From SVTX01 sp045585895 (GTDB lineage: Bacteria > Bacillota > Clostridia > Oscillospirales > CAG-272), in the NCBI GenBank assembly GCA_045585895.1, contig JAZMZI010000011.1, forward strand, positions 9,230 through 73,229: 64,000 nucleotides of DNA, read 5' to 3'. Of the stretch, positions 28,301 to 34,780 are shown piece by piece (position 1 is the stretch's first letter; every line of letters begins with the position of its first letter). The position numbers were made by a program, and so were the translations under genes. Under the pieces are notes generated by a model. That model did no database searches. It saw nothing but the letters and a program-made list of their open reading frames with translations, and had not been told where the DNA came from.

Positions 28301-28583
28301 GAGCGTTAGTGTTACTGCCTTCGGGAGCGTTAGTGTCACTGCCTTCGGGAGAAGTGTTGCCGTTCGGAGTTGAGGAGCTGTCTCCGTTTGCGGATGTGGT
28401 GCTGCTTTGATCGTTACCGCTCTCACTACCTTCGCTGTTCTGATTGGTAGTAGAGGTTACGGATCCGCTATCGGTACCGCTGCTTTGTTCGGGATCGGAG
28501 GGGTCGTTGCACGACGCCAAAACTCCGAGGATCATAATAAAAGCTACGATCAAAGAGATAGAGGAAATTAGCTTTCTTTTCAT
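22317..28583 (-). CDS. Very large repeat-containing surface lipoprotein
   Basis: 2088 residues. A lipoprotein signal ends in LGVLASC (Cys25), so the protein is anchored outside the membrane. Residues 26-115 form a Ser/Thr/Asn/Pro linker with repeated EGSDTNAP units. The middle (about 120-1190) has beta-rich sequence with no recognised catalytic domain. The C-terminal half carries duplicated modules in the order A-B-A-B-B: module A (about 1195-1385 and 1560-1760, with LVVKYRVP, GFQFFTST and DGEWHV) and module B (about 1418-1544, 1794-1911 and 1961-2084, with SIDGGKTW or TADGGQTW). These resemble carbohydrate-binding beta-sandwiches. The gene is transcribed alone; a role in glycan binding is inference. 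Confidence 0.8.
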   Translation of the reverse strand: MKRKLISSISLIVAFIMILGVLASCNDPSDPEQSSGTDSGSVTSTTNQNSEGSESGNDQSSTTSANGDSSSTPNGNTSPEGSDTNAPEGSNTNAPEGSDTNAPEETTKPKDQSSLEVQNDTLVQMSNSLANGVQAYFTDASRTHYSIQNLEMTMNYARSYKAPQLVESIKNTQGVPYIQNTMDVFVRMNSGNTYYASGSTKSAEANLYRFGYYYYQGLFEFQNFAAKEYNLGDPNHINLRTQFTSSYKQQIQPNYVRDANGDIIKDENGIITYFYEILEPEEGKSADPYFSFKNNFSYATADNNAIVIVAKTVGSTTGAQFWVDTGNDFDPTQSTNIYFVNDGEFHAYYISLDKLPGYTDATTLKGIRFDPNGEVGDGLVIQSITLGKAMDYPASLSINRHFHVYSNKMHHAIQFAVTQRTEDIKEVGMLTEIATSTVSKLMIVTKDDKTYTSLDAGFSWDDVVAVGFDVTEAGIFGFILPDDPAAGNIKVTEKDGMYVIEQTRTPVLADGTEGVIIPSINTEKKDENDNYIHADGVKNNGNDFYLAQRVYTDENHDFAEFLKETGFERHPLISQRVSISEFNSDGASFDRYDPIRGIYILKIATPIGGFYAPYNNPQKNYKVNFQIRSDIDRDIYIMTSGSSGLLECATLMDKDMMLLPVPIEVIKNFSEATGERNLYNIDDPTFSEAIFCLSLSQNVRYTYTLINLYQNWGNFPLKQLSQIPFHCPYYHLSTGVTETNCILPWLGMVNVGKTNSSTLPDFRSMSAPYWKSQPQHNSSGAHTWLKYTDADGNTYMSECKENIITSYGPTYAEVVWHNLSDDGKIKITYTHMEMPQTDENRTYYTMEYEFLEDLTINNFKDNFVFYEVTDNNPEGTYKKIGYLDENNEYQVIDSNQDETAVPEKILGDDCPYFSFFMMPDWYRDNGSAEGYSNVAFLIYNSSFKIGGVDKDYNFLIKNPKDYVSLTLNEAGTIEFKAGDKITINAILLPWGSQEYEDDPANRLNAPHSTGYTEYTYSTVLPDGTLYMDKNVRDVRENTLLNPLTATSTTDEVLDSPFLPKIKSKDGKTATFTISGGINNVTIRVYGFEKLTNPKVEILDENGNWVEYVISSKNNPVHGLYHYYDGYMVNYDEDGTYSYSFVTDMTNAESKTFRVSAYEDFAGWPSDPTAPENENLLNIYTDPEELQSTISAMGHFFSKVEMHEFEDAPGTFYASVYVSSNKDIGESYCTLYDSEAKDNMGQYLVVKYRVPNTNSEPVSGFQFFTSTTTNNATEAGNFSYTPVMDGEWHVVVFDLSKAGLNSYIADGSGNYTTRLLRFDIFNKSFNDPDVHIDFAYIGIDSDLREICKLEEGKFETIDFVEGGQTNKLNVETAEVIIKTYLDPESGYTQSTLAYGSVLDYINGVKPGASSAGSKGGGVTTINGIKLPETKTLFVQGWCCVEGGIQKYVYSIDGGKTWKDCAGTPIDVTTANNDAILTTAEGKAGPSGFQFSDREASRTNGRFQNDNGLTIDLNGVEGKVDVIFAAVPVKEPTSLVLLFCMEEINCSEKPAPVDTAFDHNDIAEKVNGLSFFGSSEVKNENGVDYVDIYGKVGTTEKPIPEAYVTLFTSLSSAETGKYLVIKYRVPSDNKESVGNFQFFTSTAGTTVVGSECFNHSLVEDGEWHVEVIDLSKISTLKFTSGSDGTYSAKFLRFDIFNKEFTNEDTHINIAYAGIYASIEDICEMEKGGVDTLTLFEGSKQTKIDVNTATAQNPYLDPSSGYTVATDVPFASAIDYINGVYINKGNNSSENGVTVINGCTVSRVGTLLLQGWCCADGGVEKYVYSIDGGKTWTQLIGTADSAGDAVYNAAQSRSGVTFADQVNSRTNGSFQAGSSGKGLTIDLSAQSGSIDITVAAVPKAATDKLILLYVLEEVNCDFVSILDENSEYEEILIDFGSQVDSVNEAANIKANGSAMTMPSYTSVTTYQFTNKGTTYDYAVRLKGWSVVEGGVSKYVWTADGGQTWNDCQGHWYEASDAMITSGSNKSNVPLTNDATTKKNGGWQGDGLIIDLSAYKDSTEPLDIYVCAVLDGSTDKVIVLYHLDDVTITPVQ

Positions 28584-28646
28584 AAGAGTTGATTCCTTTC
28601 GTACAAATTGCCAAATGAAAGCTGTATTTTTTGGCTGTTCATATAC

Positions 28647-28675
28647 ATTATAACATATAATTTATAATATTGCAA
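28647..28675 (-). promoter_or_regulatory. Promoter of the large lipoprotein gene
   Basis: On the minus strand TTGCAA (28675-28670), 17 bases, TATAAT (28652-28647), about 64 bases before the ATG at 28583. The remaining 28584-28884 interval contains only this promoter and the topB terminator. Confidence 0.7.
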
Positions 28676-28776
28676 TATACAATCAATATAAAATTTTCGC
28701 TTTTACTTGCACATTTTCCGTATTTTATGCACAATATTGCTTTTTTATATCAAGAAATACTCGGTGATTTTACATA

Positions 28777-28826
28777 CAAAAAGACGTACCGTAAGCGACT
28801 TTGCCACGATCGCTTTTGATACGTCT
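28777..28826 (-). terminator. Terminator after topB
   Basis: On the minus strand, an interrupted stem AGACGTA ... AAGCGA / TCGCTT ... TACGTCT followed by TTTTTG, 59 bases after the topB stop. Confidence 0.6.
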
Positions 28827-28884
28827 CAGATTTATAAGTTTTATCGTTTGAAATTTTTTGCAGCGCACGGGGCGGCTTGTAAGA

Positions 28885-31347
28885 TCAATTAAAATCAAAT
28901 ACCGCCTTGTCGCCGTCTATCTTAAGTTTTGCGCTAAAACTTTTACCGCTTTTGGATACGAATCCGCCCAAAACGGGTGTCGTACTCGATGAAAGCAGTA
29001 TTTGCGCCTCAAAAACCGAGATGGGGCGGTTGCATAGCTCTCCGCTGATGCGGAATTTACATCCGTCTTTATAACCGAGACATCCGTAATCGTATTTCCC
29101 GCGGATGACGTTTTTGCCGCAGATAGGGCATGAACCCACGATAGCGCCGAGCATTTCGGTCTCTGCAGGTCTTTTGCGTTCTGACTTTTTCTTTTCAAAA
29201 TTTACTTTGCCGTCCTCAAGCACCAATCGGCTTGTAAAACTGCTTCCGTCCTTTTTTGATTTGAAGCCTTGAATCTCGGAGGTCTTGCCTTCACTTAAAA
29301 GCAGGGAAGCGTTGGTCAGCGATATGGCTCTGCCGCAGATGAAGCTGCCGAATTTGAACTTGCACCCGTCCTTATAACCCGAACAACCGTAGCCGTATCT
29401 GTCTCTGGTTACGTCTTTGCCGCAAAGAGGACATTTTCCGACTATGTCTCCGTAAAATCCCGTATCGGTATCAAGCTCTATTTCTTTGGGCGTTCTGTCA
29501 AAGACCTCGGAGATCTCCGACTGTGCCTGCCCTACGGAATCCTTTACGGTTATATCTCCGCGGTATACCTTTTTGAGAGCCTGACCCAGTACGCTGGTCT
29601 TGTATTTGTCCATGGAAATGTTCATTTGAGACAATTGCTCAATGAGATATTCGCCGCCGGGGAGAATGGTGTAAACGTCCTTTTTGAGGTCGATGTATCC
29701 CGATTTTCGCGCGTTATCTATGATGCCCGTTCGCGTCGCCTCGGTTCCAAGCTCCAGACCCTCGAATATAGCTCGGTAATCCTCGTCGTCGTTTTCCGGA
29801 TCGTCGGGAAGGGCAGAAGTGTCTTGCGCGTCGGCTTTTTCTTTCTCCGCCAGTGCCGCTTTATCCTCTCGGAAGGGGTTTTTCAGATAGTTGTTAAGGG
29901 TCTCAATGGTATAATGACGGGGAGGAGAAGTCTGCTTTTCGGTGGGAACGAAACGGATATTGACCTCGTCACCTTTTTCAAGCCGTGGCAGTATTTTATC
30001 CTTTCTCTCGGAGTCGTCGAAACGCAAAAATCCGCGTTGAAGGATTATCATTCCCTTGAGAGTAAACTGCTCGAATCCGCCCACGTCGATGACGATCTCG
30101 GTCTTTTGCGCAATACATTCTTCCTCGCAGAAGACCGACACGAAACGTCTGAATACCGTCTGATAGACCTGCATTTCTTTTTCGGAGAGCTGATCTTTTT
30201 TCGGTATTTTGTAGGTAGGGGTCAGCGCCGAATGGCTTTCTATTTTTGAGTCGTCAAAAATTGTCTTTTTATCCTTGAAAACCACGGGATATCCTACGTT
30301 TTTTACCCCCTGGATTATCTTTTTGATCTTGTCCTTCTCGTTGGTTGCAAGATATTCGGAATTGGTACGGGGATAGGTCAAAAATCCTTCTTCGTAAAGC
30401 TTTTGAACTATAGCCAAGCTTTCCGCCATAGACATCTTGTATTTCTTTCCGAGAAGACTTTGAAGCTTTGAGAGAGAGAAAAGCTTGCCGGGATTAACCG
30501 TCTCTTTTTTTGTCTTTTTTGAAATGACGACGGCGCGGCTTGAATTGTATTTTTCGCAAAGTGCCTCAGCCGATTCACGCCTATCCTTGTCGAATTTTTC
30601 GCGGCTTTGAAGCTCTATTTCCTCGCCGTTCGTTTCTTCCTTTGAGACGGGAGCGTAATAAACGTCGGGGACGAAATTTCTGATCGCCATATCTCTGTCG
30701 TATATTGCCCTGACGATCGGAACGATAACTCTGCCTACTCTCAAGAGAGTGCCGCTTTTAAGCGTTGCGTATCTTGTGAGATTTACCCCGTAGAGCCAGT
30801 CGATATAAGTTCTTGCGAATCCCTCGTTGGCAAGATTTTCATATTCGCTTTCGTCCTTCATTTCGGACAGCGCCTTGCAGACGGTCTCGGGTGTCTGGTC
30901 GGGCAGCCAGAGACGCTTGAAGCTCTTGCCGCTTGCGAGGACTCCCGTATTCATAACGCAAAGACGAATGATTATCTCGCCCTCTCGGTCAGAGTCTCCC
31001 GCGTTTACGATGGTGTCTACGTCGGGGCGCAGGCACAGATATCTGATAGTATCAAATTGCTTTTCGACTCCCGCGTCGGCTTTTTTGTCTGCGCCGAGCC
31101 GTAATTTGTACCTGAACTCTTCTGGGAAGCAGGGTAGAGAGTCGAGCGTCCATTTGGCGTTTGCGTCTCCTCCCGTGTAATCTTCAACGTCGCATAAAGA
31201 AAAAAGGTGACCGAACGCCCACGTTACCACGTAGTCGCCACCTTCAAAATATCCGTTTCTTTTAGCCATGGGCGCGCCGCCGCCTTCGGTTATGCCTGCA
31301 ACGATATTTCTTGCAAGACTCGGTTTTTCGGCAATAATTAAGATCAT
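28885..31347 (-). CDS. topB: DNA topoisomerase III (type IA)
   Basis: 820 residues from the ATG at 31347 (MILIIAEKPSLARNI). The TOPRIM domain has Glu7 of AEKPS and SDREGE (119-124). The active-site Tyr325 lies in YPRTNSEYL. Two C-terminal zinc-binding repeats follow, CPLCGKDVTRDRYGYGC and CPICGKNVIRGKYDYGC, each with a downstream Cys. The upstream in-frame extension to 31539 crosses the promoter and is rejected. This plasmid-like TopB form (YPRT motif) is common in Clostridia chromosomes and mobile elements; nothing mobile is attached here. Confidence 0.93.
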   Translation of the reverse strand: MILIIAEKPSLARNIVAGITEGGGAPMAKRNGYFEGGDYVVTWAFGHLFSLCDVEDYTGGDANAKWTLDSLPCFPEEFRYKLRLGADKKADAGVEKQFDTIRYLCLRPDVDTIVNAGDSDREGEIIIRLCVMNTGVLASGKSFKRLWLPDQTPETVCKALSEMKDESEYENLANEGFARTYIDWLYGVNLTRYATLKSGTLLRVGRVIVPIVRAIYDRDMAIRNFVPDVYYAPVSKEETNGEEIELQSREKFDKDRRESAEALCEKYNSSRAVVISKKTKKETVNPGKLFSLSKLQSLLGKKYKMSMAESLAIVQKLYEEGFLTYPRTNSEYLATNEKDKIKKIIQGVKNVGYPVVFKDKKTIFDDSKIESHSALTPTYKIPKKDQLSEKEMQVYQTVFRRFVSVFCEEECIAQKTEIVIDVGGFEQFTLKGMIILQRGFLRFDDSERKDKILPRLEKGDEVNIRFVPTEKQTSPPRHYTIETLNNYLKNPFREDKAALAEKEKADAQDTSALPDDPENDDEDYRAIFEGLELGTEATRTGIIDNARKSGYIDLKKDVYTILPGGEYLIEQLSQMNISMDKYKTSVLGQALKKVYRGDITVKDSVGQAQSEISEVFDRTPKEIELDTDTGFYGDIVGKCPLCGKDVTRDRYGYGCSGYKDGCKFKFGSFICGRAISLTNASLLLSEGKTSEIQGFKSKKDGSSFTSRLVLEDGKVNFEKKKSERKRPAETEMLGAIVGSCPICGKNVIRGKYDYGCLGYKDGCKFRISGELCNRPISVFEAQILLSSSTTPVLGGFVSKSGKSFSAKLKIDGDKAVFDFN

Positions 31348-31378
31348 TTTTCGCCTCGTACGATATATTACTTCGTTT

Positions 31379-31407
31379 ATTCTATCATATTTTGAAAAAA
31401 ATGTCAA
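31379..31407 (-). promoter_or_regulatory. Promoter of topB
   Basis: On the minus strand TTGACA (31407-31402), 17 bases, TAGAAT (31384-31379), about 32 bases before the topB ATG. It shares the 31348-31651 intergenic region with the divergent degV promoter. Confidence 0.7.
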
Positions 31408-31532
31408 CCGAGACGGGAAAATATGAACAAAATATGCCCGTGTTCTCAACTTGGCAATATAATATGTGTAAATTGACCTACCGAGGGCAATAATTTTTGT
31501 TGGATTTGATTTTACAATATTTTCTCCAAACC

Positions 31533-31561
31533 TTGACATATTGACGAAAATATAGTATAAT
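31533..31561 (+). promoter_or_regulatory. Promoter of degV-fakA
   Basis: TTGACA (31533-31538), 17 bases, TATAAT (31556-31561): perfect consensus, 90 bases before degV. Confidence 0.8.
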
Positions 31562-31651
31562 AAACTGAGGTATGTTTGGATGTATGCAAATATTCGGTTT
31601 GATTTTTGCGCCCAAACGCCGGTCTTATTAAAATGAAAGAGTGCGTTTTTT

Positions 31652-32512
31652 ATGGCTGAATACGTAATTTTTACCGATTCTGCAAGCGATCTTCCCGCAT
31701 CCGTTGCCGACGGGTTGGGAGTGAGAGTTATTCCGCTTGAGGTGAATATGGAGGGTGAGCTGAAGCTTAATAACGAGATCGACGTTAAAGAGTTTTACGC
31801 TTATCTTCGCTCAAAGCACGGCGCAACGACCTCTGCTGTCAATATGGACAGATTCATGGAGGAGTTCGACGCCGTCCTGTCCCAAGGCAAGGACGTTCTT
31901 TATATCGGATTTTCCTCGGGACTTTCGGGTACTTATATGGCGTCGAGAAACGCCGCTGAGGAGTTAGCCGAAAAATATCCCGACAGAAAAATAATCGTAA
32001 TCGATTCGCTCTGCGCGTCTCTCGGAGAGGGACTTCTCGTAAAGCTTGCGGCAGACAGAAAGAATGCGGGCGACGATATCGACACCGTAGCGGCGTACGC
32101 CGAGGAGACTAAGAAGAATCTTGTTCACTGGTTTACGGTTGAGGATCTTTTCTTCTTGAAACGCGGCGGCAGAGTTTCGGCAACCACGGCGGTGGTTGGA
32201 ACTATGCTTCAGATAAAGCCTATCCTTCACGTCGACGACGAAGGAAAGCTTATCAGCATGGATAAGGTTCGCGGCAGACAGGGTTCGATCAAGGCGCTTT
32301 TCGATAAGATGAAGGCGACGGCTACAGACCCCGCAAGTCAGACCGTGTTTATAAGCCACGGAGATTGCTACGACGACGCAAAGAAGCTTGCCGATATGGT
32401 AAGTGAAGAGCTTGGCGTCACCGATGTGCTTATCAGCGAGATAGGACCTGTCATCGGAGCCCATTCGGGTCCCGGAACGGTGGCTCTGTTCTATATCGGA
32501 ACCGAGAGATAA
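31652..32512 (+). CDS. DegV family fatty-acid-binding protein (FakB-like)
   Basis: 286 residues. It starts MAEYVIFTDSASDLP, the DegV hallmark, then GFSSGLSGTYMASRNAAEE and the C-terminal ISEIGPVIGAHSGPGTVALFY, which lines the lipid pocket. DegV/FakB proteins present a bound fatty acid to the kinase FakA, which phosphorylates it for phospholipid synthesis. The next gene is a FakA-type protein, so the pair probably forms a fatty-acid kinase that recycles exogenous fatty acids. Confidence 0.92.
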   Translation: MAEYVIFTDSASDLPASVADGLGVRVIPLEVNMEGELKLNNEIDVKEFYAYLRSKHGATTSAVNMDRFMEEFDAVLSQGKDVLYIGFSSGLSGTYMASRNAAEELAEKYPDRKIIVIDSLCASLGEGLLVKLAADRKNAGDDIDTVAAYAEETKKNLVHWFTVEDLFFLKRGGRVSATTAVVGTMLQIKPILHVDDEGKLISMDKVRGRQGSIKALFDKMKATATDPASQTVFISHGDCYDDAKKLADMVSEELGVTDVLISEIGPVIGAHSGPGTVALFYIGTER

Positions 32513-32582
32513 TAAGAAGTTTAAAAGCAAAAAACATTATAAATTCAAAGCTTGCCTATTTCGGCAGAATGGAGATTTTTTA

Positions 32583-34250
32583 ATGGGTATTACAGGAAAT
32601 GTCTATCGCAGTATGGTTCTTTCCGGAGCCGCAATACTCAGCGATAAGAAGGAAGAGATCAATAATCTGAACGTTTTCCCCGTTCCCGACGGAGATACGG
32701 GAATCAATATGAGCCTTACTATGAGCACCGTAGGAAAGGCAGAGGAGGGACTTCCCGTAGGAGTATGTGCCGACAAGGTCGCCGCTCTTATGCTCAGAGG
32801 CGCAAGAGGTAACTCTGGCGCTATCCTCTCGCTGTTTTTCAGAGGTATCGGCAAGGCACTCAAGGGCGTGGATGAGGCAGGCTCCAAGGAGCTTGTAGAC
32901 GCGTTCAAGAGAGGAACGACGGAGGCGTACCGCGCGGTAATGAAGCCCACCGAAGGAACTATCCTTACCGTTATGAGAGTTGCGGGAGAGGAGGCAGAGA
33001 AGGCTTTCCTTGCAAATAAGCGCATCAGCGTCAAAAAGCTTTTCGAGGTCCTTCTTCAAGGAGCGGAGACCGCTTTGGCTCAGACCCCCGAAATGCTCCC
33101 CGTTCTTAAGCAGACGGGAGTAGTGGACGCGGGCGGCGCAGGCTTTGTTTGCGTGCTTCAGGGTATGCAGATGGCGCTTGAGGGCAATCCGTACGTTATG
33201 GTCAACGCCGCCGCAAGCGAGAGCGACGCGCCTGCAGAGCCTGAGGGAGCAAACTTCTCGGATTTCAATACCGAGGATATTAAATTTGGCTATTGTACCG
33301 AGTGTATAGTTGATAAAAATGAAAAGTACGCAGGCGAAGATACGTCGGGCGAGCTTTACGAGTTTATAAAGAGCATCGGAGACAGTGCGGTATTTGTGGA
33401 TGACGAGAGCATCATCAAGCTCCACATACATACCAACGATCCCGGAGCGGTTCTCACGAAGGCCATACAGTTTGGAAGTCTTGCTACCGTTAAGATCGAG
33501 AATATGAGAAATCAGCATACCGCTCTTACGGGTGAGGCTGCTGCCATTACTCCCGCAAAGGAGGAAAAGAAGGAAAAAGCGGTGGCTATCGAGAAGAAGT
33601 ACGGATTCGTCAGCGTATGTATGGGCGACGGTATTGCGGAGATGTTCAGAGATATCGGAGTCGACAATATCATCACGGGCGGTCAGACTATGAACCCCAG
33701 CACGCAGGATATTATCGACGCGGTTCTGAAAACTCCCTCGGAATACGTTTTCGTTCTGCCCAATAATAAAAATATATGTATGGTAGCCCGTCAGGCTGCT
33801 GAGATCATAAGCGAGAGAAAGGTAGTGGTGATTCCTACCGAGACCGTTCCTCAGGGCGTATCCGCAATGATCGCGTTCAACCCCGACGCAGAGGTAGACG
33901 CGGTAGAGAAGGAAATGAACTTCGCGTGGAAGATGGTCACTTCCATGTCGGTCACCTATGCCGTCAGAGATACCGAGCTTGACCGTTTCAAGATCCGCAA
34001 GGGACAGTATCTCGGATTGGTCGAGAACAAGATCGCTTGCGTTACCGACGACAGTATGGCTTGTATGAAGCAGCTCTGCCGCGGAATGACGGGAGCGAGC
34101 TTCGTAACCGTATTCTACGGTGAGGGCGTTACCGAGGAGACCGCAAACAAGGTCGCAAAGATGATCTCCGATAAGGTCGGCGGCGGTTGCGAGGTCGCGG
34201 TGCTCAGCGGCGGTCAGCCCCTCTACGACTATATCATATCCGTTGAATAA
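32583..34250 (+). CDS. fakA: Fatty-acid kinase FakA-like DAK2-domain protein (YloV family)
   Basis: 555 residues, the normal length. The N-terminal DhaL/DAK2 kinase domain has NVFPVPDGDTGINMS with the Mg-binding Asp cluster and MLRGARGNSGAILS. A central domain and the C-terminal DegV-like domain (from about residue 340) follow, with the FVLPNNKNI segment. It uses ATP to phosphorylate the fatty acid held by FakB/DegV, which is encoded 70 bases upstream. It ends at a good terminator. Confidence 0.92.
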   Translation: MGITGNVYRSMVLSGAAILSDKKEEINNLNVFPVPDGDTGINMSLTMSTVGKAEEGLPVGVCADKVAALMLRGARGNSGAILSLFFRGIGKALKGVDEAGSKELVDAFKRGTTEAYRAVMKPTEGTILTVMRVAGEEAEKAFLANKRISVKKLFEVLLQGAETALAQTPEMLPVLKQTGVVDAGGAGFVCVLQGMQMALEGNPYVMVNAAASESDAPAEPEGANFSDFNTEDIKFGYCTECIVDKNEKYAGEDTSGELYEFIKSIGDSAVFVDDESIIKLHIHTNDPGAVLTKAIQFGSLATVKIENMRNQHTALTGEAAAITPAKEEKKEKAVAIEKKYGFVSVCMGDGIAEMFRDIGVDNIITGGQTMNPSTQDIIDAVLKTPSEYVFVLPNNKNICMVARQAAEIISERKVVVIPTETVPQGVSAMIAFNPDAEVDAVEKEMNFAWKMVTSMSVTYAVRDTELDRFKIRKGQYLGLVENKIACVTDDSMACMKQLCRGMTGASFVTVFYGEGVTEETANKVAKMISDKVGGGCEVAVLSGGQPLYDYIISVE

Positions 34251-34274
34251 TAGTAGTGAAAGAATAAATAAACG

Positions 34275-34306
34275 AAAAATGCTCCGTTTCAAGCGGAGCA
34301 TTTTTG
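34275..34306 (+). terminator. Terminator after fakA
   Basis: AAAAATGCTCCG / CGGAGCATTTTT with a short loop and T-run, 25 bases after the fakA stop. Confidence 0.88.
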
Positions 34307-34355
34307 TATGAATTTTCTTTGTTATGAGAATATGAGAATAAATATAACTTGACAC

Positions 34356-34384
34356 TTGACAAGCATAGATAAAAATGGTATAAT
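34356..34384 (+). promoter_or_regulatory. Perfect consensus promoter driving a small RNA
   Basis: TTGACA (34356-34361), exactly 17 bases, TATAAT (34379-34384). The expected transcription start near 34391 coincides with the first base of a long closing stem. No protein gene with a ribosome site follows. Confidence 0.85.
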
Positions 34385-34390
34385 TCCCCT

Positions 34391-34555
34391 GCGACACAAT
34401 TTAATATTTTGAATTTATAGCTAAGTAGGCATTTTTACTCTGTAAAAATGCCTACTCCTTTTTTGCATACTTGGCTTAAATTCAAAGTAGAGAAAATTGT
34501 GTCGCATCAATCGGAGCGCGTGTTTTTGGTGCGTAGCTTCGGCTGCGCACTTTTT
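34391..34555 (+). ncRNA. Rod-like small RNA, 6S-like candidate
   Basis: From the predicted +1, GCGACACAATTT (34391-34402) pairs perfectly with AAATTGTGTCGC (34494-34505). Inside this, TTGAATTTA (34409-34417) pairs with TAAATTCAA (34477-34485). A large asymmetric bubble (7 bases on one side, about 20 on the other) follows, then a perfect 14-base stem GTAGGCATTTTTAC / GTAAAAATGCCTAC. This closing stem, central bubble and terminal stem is the 6S RNA plan, though the ~115-base rod is shorter than usual 6S RNA. A second hairpin with a T-run at 34529-34555 would be the terminator. Alternatively, the inner stem followed by TCCTTTTTT is itself a terminator, giving a shorter RNA. Confidence 0.55.
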
Positions 34556-34574
34556 GTTTTTCATTTTCTACCAT

Positions 34575-34700
34575 TGCTATGACCTTGAAACAGTATATTA
34601 CACGGGAACTGCGGAAGAATGGGCGGCAATCGGCATTGGTTCAGGTAACGATTATCTCAAAAACGCCAGTATAATTTACAACTGCGTTCCCGAAGAATAA
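34575..34700 (+). pseudogene. Remnant C-terminus of a BspA-like leucine-rich-repeat surface protein
   Basis: Frame ending at the TAA 34698-34700 reads DLETVYYTGTAEEWAAIGIG, then SGNDYLKNASIIYNCVPEE. The VYYTGTAEEWAAI ... GNDYL.NA.I.YN pattern is the classic last repeat of BspA/LRR_5 cell-surface proteins. Upstream there is no repeat, no start and no ribosome site, only the small RNA and its terminator, so this is a leftover of a deleted gene. A palindromic terminator follows directly. Confidence 0.75.
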
Positions 34701-34707
34701 ACAATAT

Positions 34708-34745
34708 CCCCGACGTCGGTCGAGTTGATCGGCGTCGGGGGTATC
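34708..34745 (+). terminator. Palindromic terminator-like element, copy 2
   Basis: CCCCGACG (34708-34715) pairs with CGTCGGGG (34733-34740) around a nearly self-complementary interior. Apart from one base in the interior it equals the element at 13499-13531. Here it follows the LRR remnant, perhaps as that gene's original terminator. Confidence 0.65.
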
Positions 34746-34780
34746 TTTAATTAAAAAAACGTTGTTCAAGAAGCCTTTAT

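Noticed and set aside
28238..28426. Short minus-strand frame full of TLTLPKAVTLTLPK repeats
   Set aside because: It is an alternative reading of the linker repeats of the large lipoprotein.
32580..34397. 605-codon minus-strand open frame opposite fakA
   Set aside because: FakA motifs lie on the plus strand, and the minus frame runs through the fakA terminator.
34391..34505. Miniature transposon (MITE) with 12-base terminal repeats
   Set aside because: No target duplication is seen, and the exact fit of a consensus promoter to the first paired base favours an RNA gene.
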